A stretch of DNA of 64,000 bases from Gongronella butleri (taxonomy: Eukaryota; Mucoromycota; Mucoromycetes; Mucorales; Cunninghamellaceae), in assembly GCA_025201375.1 (NCBI GenBank), contig JAIWZP010000025.1:248001-312000 (forward strand), given 5' to 3'. Shown piece after piece: positions 12,953 to 24,566 of this stretch. The translations under genes were made by a program, and so were the position numbers. The first letter of the stretch is position 1. Each line of letters starts with the position of its first letter. The notes under the pieces were generated by a model. The model had not been told where the DNA came from, searched no databases, and was given only the letters and a program-made list of their open reading frames with translations.

Positions 12953-13220
12953 CGTGGGTGATGTTTAAAAAAAAAAAAGTGTAAAAAGGGAAAAGAAAAG
13001 GGAAAAGAGCTAAAAAGGACCCAATTCATGTTTTTTGCTTGGAAGCAAAGCGGTCACCTTTGCCACTTTTGGGCCCGGCCCGGACTCCGCTTTTCCGGTA
13101 ATGAGCCAATTACTTTTTTTTCCTTGTGGGCGGGGCTGCGCAGCGGAGGCCCTATTTTTGTCCTTTTCTTTCTTGTTCCTTTTCCCCTTTTTCTCTTTTT
13201 CTTTCTTTTTCAAGCTTTCT
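12953..13220. promoter_or_regulatory. Bidirectional promoter, eIF2 alpha / MAPKK
   Basis: Only 268 bp separate the two divergent start codons. The MAPKK side has a pyrimidine-rich tract from about 13159 to 13220 running up to its ATG. No clear TATA box is visible. Shared promoter use is inferred from the geometry. Confidence 0.5.
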
Positions 13221-14864
13221 ATGCGCAACGCTGGTCTGACTCTGACGCCACTGCACCTGCAGCCGGCCATTACCAATGCAACATCGTCCAATTCACAGTC
13301 CAACAATTTGCGCGTGCGGTTTGACCACCTGATGAATGGCAATGGGCCTGCACCTGCTGCTTCGTCGTCGACACCCGTGGCGACCATCTCTGTGCCGGCC
13401 TACTTTGGCGGCCCTGCACCCGAGGAGGACACTGGAGAAACATCGCTCGCCGCACAATACCTTAGCAATCGACAGCCGCCCGCCGTTGACGACGTTTCTT
13501 CTTCACAAAGACCCGCACAACTTGATACAAGGCCCACTCCACCCTCCTCAAACGTTGATACCACGCCCCCTGATTCCACAGAGCAAGACGTCCATCCCGA
13601 AGATCTCGAAATGATTGTACGCCTCGGCCAGGGCGCAGCAGGCACCGTCGATAAAGTCTTGCATCGTCCATCCGGCCTCATCATGGCCAGAAAGGTATGA
13701 ATTGAGCCATGGGGAGAGCAATTGAAACCAACGCAAGGAGAATGGTGGCTCAAAAAGAGACAATCAAAGGAAACGGTGGCTCAAATCAGGAGATGAAAGC
13801 CAAAAATGAGGCTCATTTCGCATGATCTCTCTCCTATGGGCATGATGGCTCATTTTTATTATCGTTTTAGTCTATCCCCGTCGATGCCGATCCAAACGTC
13901 CAGCGGCAGGTGTTGCGTGAGCTTGCATTTATGAAAAAATGCCAATCGCCCTATGTCGTCTCGTTTTACGGCGCCTTTCTCAACGATGGCGAGGGCACCA
14001 TGTCGCTGTGCATGGAATATGCAGAGGGTGGAAGCTTGCTTGATGTCTACCAGCGCGCAAAAGAACGCGGCGGCATCATTGGCGAGGCTGTCCTCGAAAG
14101 AATCGCTGAATCGGTCTGCAAAGGCCTCGTATACCTCCACTCCCAGAAGCTCATCCACAGAGGTCAGGGGAAAGAAGAAAAAAAAAGGTCGAGTGAGCGC
14201 GCGTGTTGACCCGTATTTTGTAATGTAGACATCAAGCCTTCCAATATTCTTCTTTCAAAAAGCGGCGAAATCAAGCTTTGCGACTTTGGCGTCTCTGGCG
14301 AGCTGATCAATTCCGTCGCGGCGACTTTTACAGGCACCAAGTATTACATGGCGGTATGCATCATTGCGACGCGTCGCGTGTTTTTTATTATTTTTTGTTC
14401 ATTCTTTATCATCTTTGCGTGATCTCATGTTCTTTTTTTTTTTTTTATTCTTGGCAGCCTGAGCGCATCCAAGGCAAGAATTATGCGGTGCAATCCGACA
14501 TTTGGTCGCTGGGCCTGACACTCATTGAAGTGTCGCAAAACGAGCCGGCGTTCCCACCCCCCGATCAGCCAGATCTTTCGGTTTTTGAGCTGCTGACCCT
14601 CATTGTCCAACAACCTGTGCCTGAAATCCAAGGCACTCATCTCTCGGATGCCTGCAGAAACTTCGTCGCTGTCTGGTACGAAAGTCAAAAAAGAAAAAAA
14701 CGGCGCGTCGCGCTCACTTTTTATTTTTCTCTCTTTTTAGTCTGACCAAGGACCCTGCGATGCGCCCGACACCCCAGCGCATGCTGGAGCACCCGTTCAT
14801 CAAGATGTGGGAGAATTGCTTTGTGGACATCGCCCAATTCGCCAAAGACGTGTGGGGTTGGTGA
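13221..14864 (+). CDS. MAP kinase kinase (Ste7/Byr1/Fuz7-like)
   Basis: Exons are 13221-13694, 13871-14162, 14229-14353, 14458-14675 and 14741-14864; phases agree, about 410 residues. The N-terminal 130 residues are Pro/Ser/Thr-rich. The kinase domain then starts with [12 protein letters not shown] (glycine loop) and LIMARK (catalytic Lys), followed by [23 protein letters not shown] and the activation segment [18 protein letters not shown], which has the S-x3-T spacing phosphorylated by MAPKKKs. The glycine loop resembles the mating/filamentation MEK group more than Pbs2, but this assignment is by memory of motifs. The donor at 14163 (GTCAGG) is weak but required by phase and by the HRD motif. 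The intron after exon 1 carries two GGCTCAT heptamers. Confidence 0.9.
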
Positions 14865-15070
14865 TGGTCCGTCTTTTTGCCTTGCAATTCCCACCCTCTT
14901 TTCCTCTCATTTTCTTCCCCCCCCCCTTCGCCCGCCACTTTCTCATAAAGTTCATGCTACTAACATTGTGTTGGTGTCCAATCCTTTAATTGTGGAAGAA
15001 TGGAGCTATAAAACAGGATATTCATCGTCAAGGAATAAGATATGCGCGGAAGATCATGACCAGGGCTTGT

Positions 15071-15680
15071 TTACTATAAAAAAAAAAAAAAAAAACGTGG
15101 GAGAGGCGGATCAGTCACGTTGCCTTTTGTCTCTCACGACTATGATGAGTCTTACGAAGCCAACACTGATCAAGTAATCAGCAAGTCCCTCAACAACCTT
15201 GGTGCAAGAGCCAGGCTGGATGCCCTCCTTGTAAACACCAATAAGAATGGCTTGACCAGTCTTGACAGCGCACGCACCATCGGCGCCCTGGGGCAAAAAC
15301 ATTAAAAAAAAAAGGGGTGAATCATCTTGCACGCGCGTCCATGGCTGCCGTTCTTACCTTTTTGGCGTAAATCGAGCGGTCATCGGCGCGGAGAGTGAGA
15401 TACTTGACACCACTGAGGTGGATACCGGTAGCTTGAATGGCGTCGCTGTTGGAAAAGCCATTGAGCAGCTCAGTGACCTCGTTGGCAGCCAACTACACCG
15501 AGAAAACACGTAAAAACCATGTTCCCCCTATCTTTTTTTTTTCGTTTTTTTTCGGCTTTTTATTTTTACCTCAAAGCCAGGGGAAGAGGCCCACTTGGTG
15601 CCATCAAGGCCATAAATGGCGGCTTGGGAGACTTGGTTGGTGCCAATGAGGTTGTTGTCCACGTATTGTTGCCACGACAT
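15071..15680 (-). CDS. Profilin
   Basis: Exons on the minus strand are 15680-15570, 15492-15358, 15287-15156 and 15073-15071. The product is 126 residues, the normal profilin size, and begins MSWQQYVDNNLIGTNQVSQA. It contains IYGLDGTKWASSPGFEL, KYLTLRADDRSIYAKKGADG and ends EGLADYLISVGF. Profilin binds G-actin and proline-rich ligands such as formins. The last intron (15155-15074, GTAAGA...TATAG) leaves an exon whose only coding content is the TAA stop. Without that splice, the frame would run on into an unrelated basic tail. Confidence 0.93.
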
Positions 15681-18600
15681 GATGATAAACTTGGTGCAAG
15701 ATGAAAAAGAGCAAGGTGAACAACGAAGACGGGACCCCCGACGCAATAAAAATAGGATGGCGCCGCACAATTGGAGCTCCGCCGCGGCGCCCCGCCGCCC
15801 GGCTTTGGCTTTTTTTTTTTTTTGCATCGATCGGCCCTATTTCCTTTTGTTTCAGGTCGTTCGCAAAATGACGACATTGATGGGACCGCAATACAATATT
15901 GCCATTCCTCCAAAGAACATGATAATACACGGTAAGCGCGTCAAATGCATCCAGTGAGAATCAGTGGCGCAGAAGAAGCAAAAAAAACAACAACAAAAGA
16001 CCGTGTTTGCCCGCGACCATCATCACCTGTCAAGTGCGAAACCACGTGGAGTCCGTATCCCTGGGAGCGCACCCCCTGGCGTCACACGCAAGCACCATAC
16101 AACATGCCACTTTAAGAGACAAAACGCGCCTTTTGTGGGTCTTTTTCTAAAGATTGTCTTTAAAATCGCGTGTGCGCGCGCTTCATCAGGTATGAATGCA
16201 CGCTTCAATGACAAAAATGAAAGAAAAAAAGTCTGTTGTGCATTTGAACCTTTGTTTGCTTCTAATGGAATGCGCAAAAGACAAACAAGGGGTCTTTGAC
16301 GCCTAGGTACCCAGAAACGCGTCATGCGATGAGATTTTGAGAAAAAATGTCAACCTCGTTCGATCATTGTGAAACTTGAAGCGATGGTAATAGCCAACGA
16401 GGACAACAAATTGAGGCAAAAAGCGTACCACACTATTAGATGAACTTCCGAAAAAAACGCGCATTAATGACCTGGAGGCCATCTTTTCAAGTCAATGCCA
16501 GATGGCTTCTAGCGCATCAAACCGCGTTTTTTTCGCATTTTCCCGGCGAAATTTATCCTGCGGTTTAGTCCTATGTGTCGCCAGGCATCTGGCGACCTAG
16601 TTCGGCGTGTATCGACGCGTCGAATTTCGGCTATTTTTCGGCCCGTGATCTCTCGCGCGTAATCCTTTTTTTTCTTGCGATCACGGGAATGCACAGATGC
16701 TTAGAGTCGAAATCCACGAGAATTCAAAATTTCAGGTCGGTAGGATGCTTCCTGGTTGAACTGCACCAGATTAAAATACCATTTTCTACGCATTTAAATT
16801 GTCAATTTTCTCCACACTGGCCGCAACAATTAAAGGTTCCGCTCTATTACAAATGGATGAGGCTGTCATGATAATGCTACCCTCTCAATTTTGTGGAGAT
16901 CAAGCAACCTTTTTCAATTTTCAAATTTTGGCCTGATGTTGGCCTTGATATTTGGGTGATTTTTTCTATTCGCTCTTGGTTGCAATCTACGTGAGCTAGA
17001 GGCACGTGAGTGGGTTCAAAATGGTGTCTGGCGCACCGACTACAACTAGAGAGGAAAAAAAATAATCTTTGGTCGATGATTTGAGATGAATCACAACAGA
17101 AAAATCGAAATTTTGCAACGTGTAATTATCAACATGTCAAGATCGCAACAGATTGATCTCGAGAGACTCTCTCTATTACCAACTCGTCCTACTGATTCTT
17201 TTGAATGTTTGGCACACTTTGCTTGATGATTCTCACCCTTGGTTAAATGACCAAAATGTGATTATAGAGTGATTTTAGCATGTCCAACTCAACGACCTTG
17301 CTCAGGTTGCCCCAAATTTGGACCAGCTGCTGGACGATACAGAGCCTCAACGATGCAAAAGTTTCTAAGCTCTCACGCAAGCATTTCTTGTTTCAAGCTC
17401 TAAATAAAACATTAAAATCAAATAAATTGCGGTTGTACGGGCTTTTCAAGATGCATGATCCATCTTCAAACCGTTTATTACTTGAAATCGTTGATTGTTT
17501 GATACAATGCTCAACGATTTCATAATTTTTTGGGCGTATGTGTTATAGTATCATACGGCAATTTTTTGAAAGGCAACATTTTCAATCCTAATTCTCTCTA
17601 TGATTAACTTTGAGGCTTTAACATTTCGACGATACTTTTAATACCCACGAGGCACAACCGGTTGAATTCTGATGCAATGCGAGAAAGTGCGAATTGGTGC
17701 ATTTTTGTTGATTTTCCCGACATTTCTTGAGAATCACAAGTTGCGGCTGGTAAACGATGGTGTGCCAGGTGATTGATTGGGCTGACATGCTGTCATACTG
17801 TAGTGGTTATACGCGATAAAAATGAATAAAAATCACGCTCTGGCTACGCTGTCCTTATTCAATCAACGTTTTGCACGTTTGTTGCATGTCACTACGCAAT
17901 ATTTGTCTCCGAACAAATGATCCGTGTAGACCGCAGAGTAATCCTGGTGGTCAATTCTTTTGTGACTCTGACCCCTTGGTGATCGACAGATCGGTCAATG
18001 GGAATCATGGTTTAAAATATATATTTTGCTAAACCTCGTGTTTCTCGATGCCCTGCTGACAGCTTGCCGGGATCACCGAGATAACATAAGGTGGGGATTG
18101 GCCCTACTCATTCACCAAGTTTGAGAGCGATGCACCAGCTGCTTCTGTTTTAAACGCAAACAATTAAGAATACGTGTGAATTTAAGGCCATTGTAAATGT
18201 GAGAAACTCATGTCACGCCGACACGTCAACTCTTAAATTAAAGCCACGATTCCACGCTTTACAATAGTCTTCCCACGTGTTTATGCAGCACGCGTATGAC
18301 AAGTCAAACACCAATGTTAAATGACCACGGTGCAGACGCGTTATTGTGCCTCGTGTTACTATCCGTGCGCCGCCCAAATCTGTGCACAAATGGATCGCAC
18401 TCCCCTGTGTTGCGTCCGACGACACGGCCTAGGGTGCAACGACGCACTTTGACACTACAATCAAGGTGACGCAAGACACGACAACATGCTTATTTCTCAA
18501 ACCCTTAATATTTTAAGAATAACCGACCCTTTGAGACACAAAGCGCAGTATACAAAATCGGCATGCATTAAATGCACTCAACGGTGCCTTGGACAGACCA

Positions 18601-20157
18601 GAAAGTCGACTTGGATCATGAGGAATCAGATATCCAATTCTCTTTTTTATTAAAGTTTTGATGAATGTCCGCTGTAGACGCATCAAATCGGATGCGATGG
18701 ATCTACTGACAGTTCCAGGGACCCGCTGTTCCCTTTCCGGCCATTTACATCACGTCATTTCATGTTGTAAAATAAGTTCACCATTGACACGCGCCAATTG
18801 GTGCAGACAAGAGGCAAAAATCAAAATAGTTGAGCCGTTTACTGCATTTCACAGCCACATGATGAGCCTCCATGACGCTCAGGAAGCGCAAAAAGTGCGA
18901 CGCGCCAATGAAAACAAGCACACAATCTTGCAAAATCCATATTTTGTCCTTTTATTTTTTTGCTTTGCTTTGCAACGCGTTTTCATGACCCATTGCTTGT
19001 CAAGCGGCAAATACTAGGCAAGTGGCTGTACTAGCCCGATGATGCGGCATGGCCAACCAATGATACCGTGCTAAAAAAAGCACCAACCAATCTGGGGGGG
19101 GGGCGTTGTTGTTGGCCTGTTCCATGTTTTTTTTTCACCCTTTCCATGGCGGAGCCAGGCAGCTTCCGCCGCCTCCGTTGAGCGTGTGATCACGCATGGT
19201 TGAAAACCAAAGTAATGGAACGAGCCCTCTCCTTGGATTATAACTGCGCTTATTTTGTTTTATATTGTTTTTGTCTTTTTTGTCAAGGCACTTGGGCTTG
19301 GGTTTAATTTTCCCCCCATTCGCGCGTCTCACGGAGTCATTGTCCGGGCCAAGGACGTTTCTATTCTGAAGAAAGGGGAGAGAGCGCTCGGGCTTAGTCG
19401 TGGACAATGCCAGTTTTGCTCCATTTGGGCGCAAAGCGGACGGAACAGGCGTCCGTTTCTGTCCCTGGACGGAGAGGCAAAGCATTGGTGCTAAAAAAGG
19501 CAGCCTTCCACCCCCCCCCCATTTCGACTCTTTTGCCTCCCCCCCTGGTGGGGATGTCACACAGATATACACCACAAGAGACCCCGCTGACACAGGGATG
19601 ACAATATGGCGCGATTGTGATTCCTCCCCCCCCCATTCTCCCTTGTTGACCATGATCACGCATGCCATGTTGCTTGGTGTGTTTGGCGCAGTAACTTGGC
19701 ATTCGTCCCCCTGACTGCTTTGCCATTTGCTCTTAAAATCCACAGCCTCCGTGCCGCAGGCGCAGCTTTTGCCTTTTTTCTTTGTATATTTAGTATGACC
19801 AGGCCCATCTTTGGCCAGCAATCAGCTGAAAGTAGCTAGCGCAGTCTTAATGGCACGACGAGTCGGCGTGTGAGAGGAGGGTTGAACGAGAGGGGGAGAG
19901 TGAAAAAGAGGCACAGCGCGCATCGTCACGCTTTTTTCTTTGAACAGGCAATATTACACAAAGATCGGCGCTGCCATTGGACCATCGGTTGTCAGCTCTT
20001 ACGTATTGATTTCATTGCTGAGAGGGAAAATCCGCAGGGTCCCCCTTTTTTATTGAAACCTTCTTTTTTTTTTGCCTTTTGACCGGATCGATCATTTTTT
20101 TTCTTTTTTTTTTTGTTCCTCGTTTTCTTCTCTCTCTTTTCTTTTCTTCCTCACTAG
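15681..20157. other. Gene-poor 4.5 kb
   Basis: I find no gene that survives splice and motif checks. The first 250 bp is the profilin upstream region. The rest has scattered short frames and, at 19490-19650, C-rich and G-rich runs. A perfect 8-bp inverted repeat (gtcgccag, 4-base loop) lies at 16577-16596. A 228-residue open frame on the minus strand at 19135-19821 looks non-coding. Confidence 0.5.
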
Positions 20158-20367
20158 ATGCATATGGGCACAGCCAAATGGTATTATGCAGCCGGATCCG
20201 CATGGGTCCCCTTTGATGACCAGTCCCAGCTGCAAATCGAGTCGCTCTGGCGCACGTCCAATGCTGCCTGGATCTACATCAATGCTTTTCGCGCCAAAGC
20301 CTACGTCAACGGCCCCGCACTCTACGTGACTTGCAATGGTCACAATTACCCCATCGCTCGCAAATGA
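20158..20367 (+). CDS. Small WWE-like domain protein (paralogue 1)
   Basis: A 69-residue reading frame begins MHMGTAKWYYAAGSAWVPFD and ends NYPIARK. It shares WYY.AGS.WVPFD.QSQ..IE.LWRT..AAW.Y...FR..AYVNGP.L with the protein at 23493-23690. The pattern W(Y)Y...W.PFD...Q..IE resembles the WWE fold, which in other proteins binds poly- or iso-ADP-ribose; here the domain makes up the whole protein. Ligand binding is an inference. The ATG is preceded by TCACTAG after a T/C-rich tract, so an upstream exon is possible, and the second ATG at 20164 is an alternative start. HOP2 lies between the two copies on the other strand. Confidence 0.65.
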   Translation: MHMGTAKWYYAAGSAWVPFDDQSQLQIESLWRTSNAAWIYINAFRAKAYVNGPALYVTCNGHNYPIARK

Positions 20368-20911
20368 TCCACAGTCAAAAAAAAAGCGCACTTTTGACGC
20401 GTCCTCGATCATTCTCTTTGCCTCGCATCGTTATCCACATTATTGACACAGCCTCTGCGTCTCAAGCCGCCTGCTGTGTGTCGCTTTTTTATCATCCGTT
20501 TGCATCCATACCCGCCCAAGCACCTCTTTTTTTGCATCTTTTGCCCCGGTTATCGTATCATAGCATTTTTTTTTTTTTTTTTTACTTTTCTCCCCCTTGA
20601 TATCTGTACAATGTGAAATTAAAAGTCATCATCCAGACGTAGACTATCAAGATTATGGGCAATGGCCGCCAGAACGGGGAAAGGGGGTAAAATATCATAT
20701 GGGAATTCGCGATTTTTGCGTCTGGAATCATAGGTATGTAGAGGAAAATCAGGATCCAAACAGAGAGACTACGGCAACATCTTTGTAAACAGAGAGGGAA
20801 AGATGGATGGGGCGACTGCGCCAAGCAAATGTGGAAGAGGATTCGAATGAAAAAAGAGGGAATGCAAAGGAAATGGCGCAGCAATCGACAATGGTGCTGC
20901 GGCGGGGGCGT
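20368..20911. other. Intergenic, WWE-like 1 to HOP2
   Basis: This is the 3' region of both convergent genes. It holds T-runs near 20565-20583 and no supportable gene. Confidence 0.4.
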
Positions 20912-22062
20912 TCAAAGGGGTCGGGGCGTTGGAAGAGACCCGGCGTCAATGCCCATCGAGTCCTGGAAAACGCGAAATCGATAAGATTGACTCGTAAAAT
21001 TCAAAAAAAAAAGAAAACGTCGAAAAAAACGCGACTTACGAGGAGCCGGCTGGTCGTGATATTCATATTATCCGACACGGTCTTTAAGATTTCATAAAAC
21101 TGGGCAAAAAGAGAAAAAAAAAAAAGAAGAATAGACCGCATCAGCTTGAAATGCGCCCCTTTTTCTCCCTTTATTATGGCCGGCCACGCCAATTGCGCTT
21201 ACCGTCTTGCGTCGATTCATCGTAGCTTTGTGGAGCAAGGCCAATTCGTTCGAGATGCGCGTCAATTGCTCGGGCGTGTATGGCTTTTCAATGGGGGCAA
21301 GCCTCTTGGCGGTCACCTCGCCGCGAAGCCTCGTGTTTTCGTGGCGCAAGCTCTCCACGGCGTCAAACGCCTCGGCTGTTGGTGGCGTGGACTTGAGTTC
21401 TTGTAATTCTATGGAGAAAAGATGAATTCGGCGCGATTGCACGCGTGCTACACGCTCGTGTTTGTTATTTTTACCCTTTTCACTGACAATGATTTGCTTT
21501 TTCAGGTCATGCCACTGCTCGCGCAACTCCAACATCTTTTTCGCTTTGTCTGATTGCTCTTCGTCGATCTTGACCTCGGGTGCATTCTACAGTAGTCAAA
21601 TATAGTCAAAAACGCCCATTTGCGCGTCTTTTTTTTTTTTAATAAAAAAATACTCACGATGGGGTGCCAATAAAGCGTGTTTTTGTTGTATGTTTTTGAA
21701 ACGAGCTTGTCCTCCTTGACGAGCCGGTTGAGCGCCGCCGCGACCTTGGTCTTTGTGTGTTTGCCAGGAAGCATGTTTGTCACGATCTCTGCAGGCATGT
21801 AAAAAAAAGGCAATTGAGGCGTTGAGGCTCATGCATCTTCGTGTGACGCACCATCCACACTCACGTGGTGTGGCTGCAAGCAAAGCAACCCTTTTTATCC
21901 ATTCACTTACGCGCGTTGTGTGGCCGGTTCGCGAACCGCATAAAGTGCACCACGACTAGTGCGCCAAAACACGCGTCAGACCGCGATAACACACGCTAAA
22001 ACATGTGCTTTGCGCTTACCTTCGTCTTCTAGAGGAGCGGACGGTGCTTTGCGCTTTGACAT
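20912..22062 (-). CDS. HOP2: Meiotic homologous-pairing protein Hop2 (TBPIP family)
   Basis: Seven exons on the minus strand: 22062-22020, 21955-21911, 21788-21658, 21586-21475, 21408-21203, 21099-21040 and 20962-20912; phases agree and the total is 215 residues, matching the family length. The N-terminal winged helix reads HFMRFANRPHNAQEIVTNML then KVAAALNRLVKEDKLVSKTY and NKNTLYWHPI, as in Hop2 rather than Mnd1. A coiled coil follows (ELQELKSTPPTAEAFDAVES, EQLTRISNELALLHKATM), and the last exon begins DSMGIDAG, like the conserved 'GIETDED' end. Hop2 works with Mnd1 to stimulate Dmc1/Rad51 strand invasion, so the organism has or recently had meiosis. Several exons are under 61 bp. Confidence 0.9.
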
Positions 22063-23492
22063 GAGCAATAGTGAGTAAAGAAAACAAGGAAGAGGAGCGC
22101 GGGGCAACATGAAAAAAGTGGCCAATTTCTAATTTTGGCTGTCCGTGTAACCTGGGTCTCTTTTTTGAATAGCCATCCAAGCCGACCCTGGCGGGCCATT
22201 TTTGCTGCCCAAGCGCTGATGGGGGGGAGAGAGAGAGAGAGCATGCGTCTGAGCATCCATGACATCGATTTTGAACGATTGAACGGCAAAACCCGCGTGA
22301 TCCGCAGGAAAAGGCGGCAAAAATCGGAATTGATGGGTCCGCACGCGCCACGCAGCAAGTGAAAAACGTGCCTATTTTTAATTTTACCTTGCTTGGCCTG
22401 TTGTTGGCTCAAGCTGCAGCAGTGTGCTTGGTTAGCCACCAATGAGAGCACAATGATGAAAGAAAAGAAGAAGAATAGCAAAAAAGCTGAAAAGCAAGAT
22501 GATCAGTGCGAGAGCAGCAAAAACGGAGGCATCCAGGTTCCAGGGGCCATCGACGCGCTTGCGGCTGGATTTCCAAGCTCAAAGCTCAAAAAAAAATAAT
22601 GCACATGAGTCAAAGCGGCGCGGGGTTCCCGATCCATTGACGCAAAAAAAAAAAAATCGACCGCAGGCGATGGATCGCCGTATTGATTCCCTGATTCAAC
22701 ATTTTGAATCGTCAATGTTGCCGCAGTCTATGAAAAGTTCATGAAAGGTTCTGGCATCATCGGAACATCTCCCCGTGTGCTTCCAATGGCGAGGCCAATC
22801 AATGTGGCTCGTTTTCTTCTTTTTTTACATTTTTGCGCCACATCGTCCCTTTTTTTTTTTTCTTCGCCTGATCAGGCGATCATTTCGAGGTGCCATTGGC
22901 TCTGGTCCCCCACAATGGCCAATTGGCCAAGCTTCGATGTGTACTTCGCTTTGCCACAGCCATTTTTGGCCTTTGCTTTGAAATCTGGGAGCCCTCGGGT
23001 CGGTGTTCCGTGTTTTTGGGTGAGCAAGAGTGGCCAAAGTACAAGTCAGGTGAGGCGGAGCAAAAAGGCGGTGTGGCTCGTTCATGCGACTCATTTTTAA
23101 TCATTGATTGCTTTGAACGCCAATCAGTGCTTTGAACGCCCATTCTTTTTTTAACTCGCGTGCTTTTCCTCCCCCTCGCCCACTTGCCAAGGGAAAATGG
23201 CCAAGGAGCCACAAGGCCGCGAATCCCCCGTAATCGCCGAAGAAAAAGAAAAACGACCCTGTCCCCCCCCCCTCTAATGGCTACTTCCCTCCCCCCCTTC
23301 CTCCCCGCATTTTTGAACAAGCCGACGAGCCCTGGGTGGCAAAGTCGCCCTTGTCTGCTTGCGGCGACGCCCCTTTTAATGACATCACGTTTGAGCCATC
23401 TCTATATAAAGATGGCAACTTGACACGTCGATTTTTTTTTCTTTTTTTTACTCTTTCACTCGCATTTTTAAAGCAAATCTCATTTAATCACA
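22063..23492. other. Intergenic, HOP2 to WWE-like 2
   Basis: No gene is supportable. The stretch includes GA- and C-rich runs and ends with the promoter of the second WWE-like gene. Confidence 0.45.
23403..23410 (+). promoter_or_regulatory. TATA box of WWE-like paralogue 2
   Basis: TATATAAA sits 83 bp before the ATG at 23493, with a T-rich leader between. It is one of the clearest TATA elements in the window. Confidence 0.6.
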
Positions 23493-23690
23493 ATGGCTGT
23501 CTGGTATTATTCTGCTGGTTCGACATGGGTGCCCTTTGACACTCAATCGCAAAAGCGCATCGAGAACCTCTGGCGCACGGCTGGCGCTGCCTGGCTATAC
23601 GTTGGCTCGTTCCGTGGCAATGCTTACGTGAACGGCCCCTCGCTGTGCATCAACTACAATGGCTACAATTACCCCATCTGTAGACGCTAA
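23493..23690 (+). CDS. Small WWE-like domain protein (paralogue 2)
   Basis: A 65-residue single-exon protein begins MAVWYYSAGSTWVPFD and ends NYPICRR. It is a clear paralogue of the protein at 20158-20367, with identical spacing of the WYY, WVPFD, QSQ, IE, WRT, YVNGP and NYPI blocks and no indel in the domain. The third base differs often while key aromatic residues are kept, which suggests both copies are under protein-level selection. Translation context is CACAATGG. It lacks any E3-ligase or PARP partner domain. Function unknown; ADP-ribose recognition is a guess from the fold resemblance. Confidence 0.75.
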   Translation: MAVWYYSAGSTWVPFDTQSQKRIENLWRTAGAAWLYVGSFRGNAYVNGPSLCINYNGYNYPICRR

Positions 23691-24566
23691 ATCCTCCAAA
23701 TATGCATCGTTTTTTTTTTATTTATTTCATGATTCCCTCGCTCATTTCACACCCGCGCGCATGACACCTATTCCCAATTTTACCCGATACCTCCCAATGC
23801 ACCGTTTTTGTATGATAGACCTCTCGATTCGTTTTTTCTTTTTCTCTGCCTTGATTTATGCCTCTTTTTTTTTTTTTGCTTTCAATTGCACCCAATTGCA
23901 TCTCATTGCATCCAATAAATATCCAAAACGAGGGCAATGCTGCCTCAGCATGATCCGTTTATGCTAGATCAAATCGTTTTCGTGCCTTTTTGTGTGCAGT
24001 TCATGCAATTGCCCATTGCTTGGCCCTCTGGTCATCCTACTGGCATTCCTGGACCGCCAACGGCAGCGTAGCAACGCGAAAAAAGGCATGGTCTGCACTA
24101 TGATAGAAAAGACTGCGCAAAGACCACTCCCCCCTCTTTTTCAATGTCATCGCAATGAAAGGTTGCCATTGTTGGGCTCACAATGGGGGCGTGTGCTGCG
24201 CAATTGCGCACTTGAAACGTCGCAGCCCAATTGGTGCTCCAGGTGACACGAGAAGCGCGCCTGATCAACTAAGCTGCCTCCCTCCCCCCTTTTTTTCTAT
24301 TTTTTTTTTTTCATTTTCTGTGGGCACAGGCCAACTGAGCACGCGCCAATTCTGCTTTGAAGCAATCAGCCAATCTTCCACGAGGGCCATTGACCTATTG
24401 TTTGTGCACAAAAATTGCCATCTAGTGTATTCTGTTTGACAAAAAAAGAATGAAAATATGGGAAGCATGATTAATAATCTACAAGGATGAAAATGGGAGG
24501 GGGGACAAGGCGCGGCAGAACGGCGACAAGCGATGCGGGAGGAGAAAGAGATAAAATAAAGGGGAA
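23691..24566. other. Intergenic
   Basis: This is the 3' flank of the WWE-like gene and of the hydrolase-phosphatase gene. It is T-rich and no gene is supportable. Confidence 0.45.

Noticed and set aside
19135..19821. 228-residue minus-strand frame
   Set aside because: Composition looks random and C-run driven, with no domain, splice partner or promoter support.
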